Below are positions 61,726 to 64,000 of a stretch of 64,000 nt of DNA, in pieces. Source of the stretch: Udaeobacter sp963725505 (GTDB lineage: Bacteria; Verrucomicrobiota; Verrucomicrobiia; Chthoniobacterales; UBA10450); assembly GCA_963725505.1 (NCBI GenBank), contig CAVRYN010000003.1, positions 62,001 through 126,000 on the forward strand. Direction: 5' to 3'. The position numbers were made by a program, and so were the translations under genes. Under the pieces are notes generated by a model. It was not told where the DNA came from. It saw only the letters and a list, made by a program, of their open reading frames with translations, and did not search any database. Every line of letters begins with the position of its first letter. The first letter of the stretch is position 1.

Positions 61726-63144
61726 GTGACCCTGTCCCGGAAATTAATTATGTCAGCGACGCTGCTAGTTCCGACGTTGCTTGTTTACTTCGTTATGGCG
61801 CAACGCCTCCCAATGACGGCAGACGACTACTCGTACCTGTATCAAGCAAAGCTTTTTGCCTCCGGCAAGCTATACGCCGAAGACCGGCTGTACGATCCGG
61901 GGCTTCCGTTTCACGACTGTTTGCAGACATCCTGCATGAAGGACGACCAGGGACACAGGTTTTCGAAGTATGCGCCTGGCTGGCCGCTTATCTTGTCCGT
62001 TGGCGTTAAGCTCGGAGTGCCGTGGATTGTCGATCCTTTGTTAGGGGTTCTGCTGTTTTTTCTCATGCTGAGATACACGGAACGGCGCTTGGGAGAGAAA
62101 TCAGTGCGCGTCGTGTATGGCTTGGTGCTGCTCTGTTTTTTCTTCGCCTACTACGCGGCTTCCGTCCGAGCTCATTTTGCTGCGGCGATCTTCATATTCG
62201 GTGCCTTCCTCCTTTACGACTCTTCCCACACGAATCCAGAATCATCCAAGCTCCGACTTCTAACGGCTGGCGCGCTCCTTGGGTGCTCGGCGATGATTCG
62301 TTACATCGACTGGATCCCATTGGCGGTCTGGATTGGCGTCGGTCTGCTGCGCCGCAAGAGATTTGCGGACCTGCTGCTTTTCGGAATCGGGTTCGCGTTG
62401 TTTGCCAGCGGGAACTTGGTTTACAACAAGTTGCTCACGGGCGATCCATTCATCGTTCCTGCGGGGCTCTACCACTCATCATCTGACACCAGTGATCGCC
62501 TACTGATTTCGCTCAAGGGATTCTCAGTTACCGCCGCGCGGCTGGCGACGCTTGTCTGGGTTTTCCCGCCGGTGCTGCTCTTGGGCGTCCTCTGGAAACA
62601 TTACTCGCTGTCTCCCACAATGAAGATGTGCCTTGCATTGTTTGCGATGGATGTTGCCGTCTACTTCCTTTATATCGATGCCTTCGGCGGCCCCGGACCG
62701 CGCTATTTTCTTGCCTACTTCCCATTTTTGGTGCTGGCGATCGCAGACCTTTACAGGTTGATCAACTCGTCCCATTCACCGATAGCGCGTTGGTTTTGGA
62801 ACCTCGCAATCGTAGCGCAAGTTGTCTGCAGCATCGTGTTTGCGTGGAGGGGAGCATACATCATGTACGCGCGACGCGATCTCGAGCGTACTGTGCAACG
62901 CGTTCAGGGTGGAAAGAATATCTTCTTGCTGAAGAGACGGGTGCATCACACCGGTACCGGCGATCTGACTCGAAATCCACCCGCGCTGGCTTCAGCCGAG
63001 AACCTTTTTTTTAAATGGTGCGATCAACCCGCACGGGATGCGCTTTTGCAATTTTTCCCAGGTCGCAGGGTCTTCATCTACAAGTATCCTGGACATCTTT
63101 CTCCCTACCCATTGACCAGCGATGCTGGTTCGACGCGGCGCTGA
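61726..63144 (+). CDS. membrane glycosyltransferase-like protein (ArnT/GT39-type GT-C fold)
   Basis: The 472-residue polytopic protein has about 10 helices. The N-terminal helix LIMSATLLVPTLLVYFVMAQ is followed by a first loop with MTADDYSYLYQAKLFASGKL, whose acidic pair DD-Y is the position of the GT-C catalytic aspartates. RFSKYAPGWPLILSVGVKLG has the Pro-Gly-Trp-Pro pattern after the loop. YIDAFGGPGPRYFLAYFPFL is typical of late helices. It probably transfers a lipid-linked sugar. The start is GTG 61726, just after the first copy of a 120-bp duplication; the second copy lies about 170 bp past its end. This suggests insertion of the gene into the malic-enzyme 3' end. Confidence 0.75.
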   Translation: MTLSRKLIMSATLLVPTLLVYFVMAQRLPMTADDYSYLYQAKLFASGKLYAEDRLYDPGLPFHDCLQTSCMKDDQGHRFSKYAPGWPLILSVGVKLGVPWIVDPLLGVLLFFLMLRYTERRLGEKSVRVVYGLVLLCFFFAYYAASVRAHFAAAIFIFGAFLLYDSSHTNPESSKLRLLTAGALLGCSAMIRYIDWIPLAVWIGVGLLRRKRFADLLLFGIGFALFASGNLVYNKLLTGDPFIVPAGLYHSSSDTSDRLLISLKGFSVTAARLATLVWVFPPVLLLGVLWKHYSLSPTMKMCLALFAMDVAVYFLYIDAFGGPGPRYFLAYFPFLVLAIADLYRLINSSHSPIARWFWNLAIVAQVVCSIVFAWRGAYIMYARRDLERTVQRVQGGKNIFLLKRRVHHTGTGDLTRNPPALASAENLFFKWCDQPARDALLQFFPGRRVFIYKYPGHLSPYPLTSDAGSTRR

Positions 63145-63317
63145 TGCTGGATGCTTGAGCTATCGTGTGAGTTCTGCAACAAGTGCGCCCGATGAAACGA
63201 CGGCGGGATTGCGCTGATCTGTTTGGTTTTACTCACGCGCAAGTCTGGCACAGATGCAAGGCAAAATGGCGTATTTCCGGCAAGAATCGGTGTGGTTGAA
63301 CGGTGTTTCGACACGGA

Positions 63318-63437
63318 CGCACTCGCGGTTGGGACCCAGGCACAGAAGGACGGTGTGGCTGCGAAGCTAGGCGAGGATGAACTTCGTCAGCGAATAACAG
63401 CGGCTCAGTGGACGCCCACCTACCCGTCCTATTGTGA
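63318..63437. repeat. 120-bp direct repeat, copy 2
   Basis: An exact copy of the malic enzyme 3' end (encoding LAVGTQAQKDGVAAKLGEDE to YPSYC), followed here by GAGGAGGGGTGA, i.e. Glu-Glu-Gly-stop. It lacks the rest of the malic enzyme. The flanking 63145-63317 and 63438-63677 contain no convincing gene. Confidence 0.9.
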
Positions 63438-63677
63438 GGAGGGGTGAGTAAACGGGAGACCTAATCACTCCGGTTAGGAACTAACGGCCAAAATAGCGGC
63501 GGCCAATGATTGTGAGCGTGGGTAGGCGCACGCGGCGCGGTTGCTGTTTTTGAACGGCCTGATGAGTCTCAATGGCGTGGACAAAAAAAGCTCTCGCAAT
63601 TTTTGCAATGCAAATGCCAATAAAAGTCGAGCGTTGTAACCTGCCCGTAATGAAGCTAACAGGTGACAAAAACGCTA

Positions 63678-63917
63678 CCAATGCTCGCGAAACAAATCGA
63701 ACTCGGGATGCACCGCGCGTCGAAGGACTGTGCTCTTTATCACAACGAGCACTGCGCTCTTTACGAAAACGACTTGGCTCAAATTTGCCCGAGAAAGGAT
63801 AAAGACCGGACGAAAAAGCTAGTCAAATTTGCCGAGGAATACGGGTTCCGTCTGAGATTCTACCGTGAGGGACTGTGCGCCATCTTTGGTAAACGGGCGC
63901 CGGCCGGTTGCAAATGA
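63678..63917 (+). CDS. small Cys-containing hypothetical protein
   Basis: The 79-residue product (MLAKQIELGMHRASKDCALY, HNEHCALYENDLAQICPRKD, then a Lys/Arg-rich helix and GLCAIFGKRAPAGCK) has five cysteines and is strongly basic. I do not recognise it. The start could also be GTG 63663. There is no close neighbour on this strand, and the tRNA-Glu lies opposite about 25 bp beyond. It may be a real small protein or a chance frame. Confidence 0.35.
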   Translation, partial: PMLAKQIELGMHRASKDCALYHNEHCALYENDLAQICPRKDKDRTKKLVKFAEEYGFRLRFYREGLCAIFGKRAPAGCK

Positions 63918-63941
63918 TGCGGTGCGCCTTGGCCGCGTACG

Positions 63942-64000
63942 TGGCGACCCTAACGGGATTCGAACCCGTGTTACCGCCGTGAAAGGGCGGTGTCCTGGGC
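63942..64000 (-). tRNA. tRNA-Glu (anticodon TTC), 5' end beyond window
   Basis: Read on the minus strand the sequence gives ..GCCCAGGACACCGCCC, TTTCACGGCGG (anticodon TTC), TAACACGGGTTCGAATCCCG (T arm) and TTAGGGTCGCCA with encoded CCA at 63942-63944. The anticodon arm and variable region match bacterial tRNA-Glu. The acceptor 5' strand and D-arm start are outside the window. Confidence 0.92.

Noticed and set aside
63223..63447. 74-codon frame at the second copy of the 120-bp repeat
   Set aside because: Its C-terminal half is only the duplicated malic enzyme tail and the N-terminal half has no features. It is treated as a duplication relic, not a gene.

Overview
The window is about 57-60% GC and densely coded. 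It looks like a chromosomal contig from a soil-type Gram-negative bacterium, probably Verrucomicrobiota (Chthoniobacterales / Udaeobacter-like). This is an inference from outer-membrane proteins, secreted proteins with Thr/Pro/Ala-rich C-terminal tails, GxxExxY and four-helix-bundle (S23) cassettes, complete selenocysteine machinery, and a sphingolipid-type gene set. No 16S rRNA gene is present to confirm it.

Layout. 1-11.2 kb: four secreted proteins ending in a shared Pro/Arg-rich terminus, a membrane 4Fe-4S/TPR protein, and inverted-repeat elements. 11.3-15.6 kb: a DsbA-like/VKOR oxidative-folding pair split by a GxxExxY cassette with perfect 28-bp inverted repeats, then an OmpR-type response regulator and histidine kinase split by an S23 four-helix-bundle cassette with 68-bp direct repeats. 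15.7-23.0 kb: a TonB-dependent receptor and envelope genes sharing ATTACAA-nn-TTGTAAT operators. 23.3-28.4 kb: a selenium island made of an Rdx-family selenoprotein (in-frame UGA), tRNA-Sec, a SelD that itself carries Sec, SelA and SelB. 28.4-34.6 kb: an AddB/AddA-like nuclease-helicase pair with broken frames. 34.6 kb: myo-inositol-phosphate synthase. 35.9-41.8 kb: a five-gene TolC/TolC/HlyD/ABC efflux operon. 41.8-50.7 kb: glycolipid-type genes (two CDP-alcohol phosphotransferases, deacetylase, GT2, GT39, epimerase, flippase). 51.0-58.5 kb: the sphingolipid-type cluster. 58.7-64 kb: citrate synthase, malic enzyme, a membrane glycosyltransferase flanked by a 120-bp duplication, and a tRNA-Glu cut by the window end.

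How the genes fit together. The most striking region is 50.9-58.5 kb. A minus-strand run encodes a sphingolipid delta-4-desaturase-like protein, an FA2H/Scs7-like hydroxylase, a serine-palmitoyltransferase-family enzyme, a CDP-alcohol phosphotransferase, a GNAT acyltransferase and a second CDP-alcohol phosphotransferase. It converges on an SDR plus a sugar/inositol-phosphate nucleotidyltransferase. With the inositol-phosphate synthase upstream, this could make a hydroxylated, desaturated, ceramide-like lipid with a phospho-alcohol (possibly phosphoinositol) headgroup. The selenium island is self-contained and includes a selenoprotein that is invisible to standard gene calling.

Caveat. Several genes carry isolated single-base frameshifts (AddB, AddA, deacetylase, GNAT, ABC permease, outer-membrane barrel), while their protein sequence stays conserved on both sides. 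Residual indels from long-read or metagenome assembly are at least as likely as real pseudogenes.
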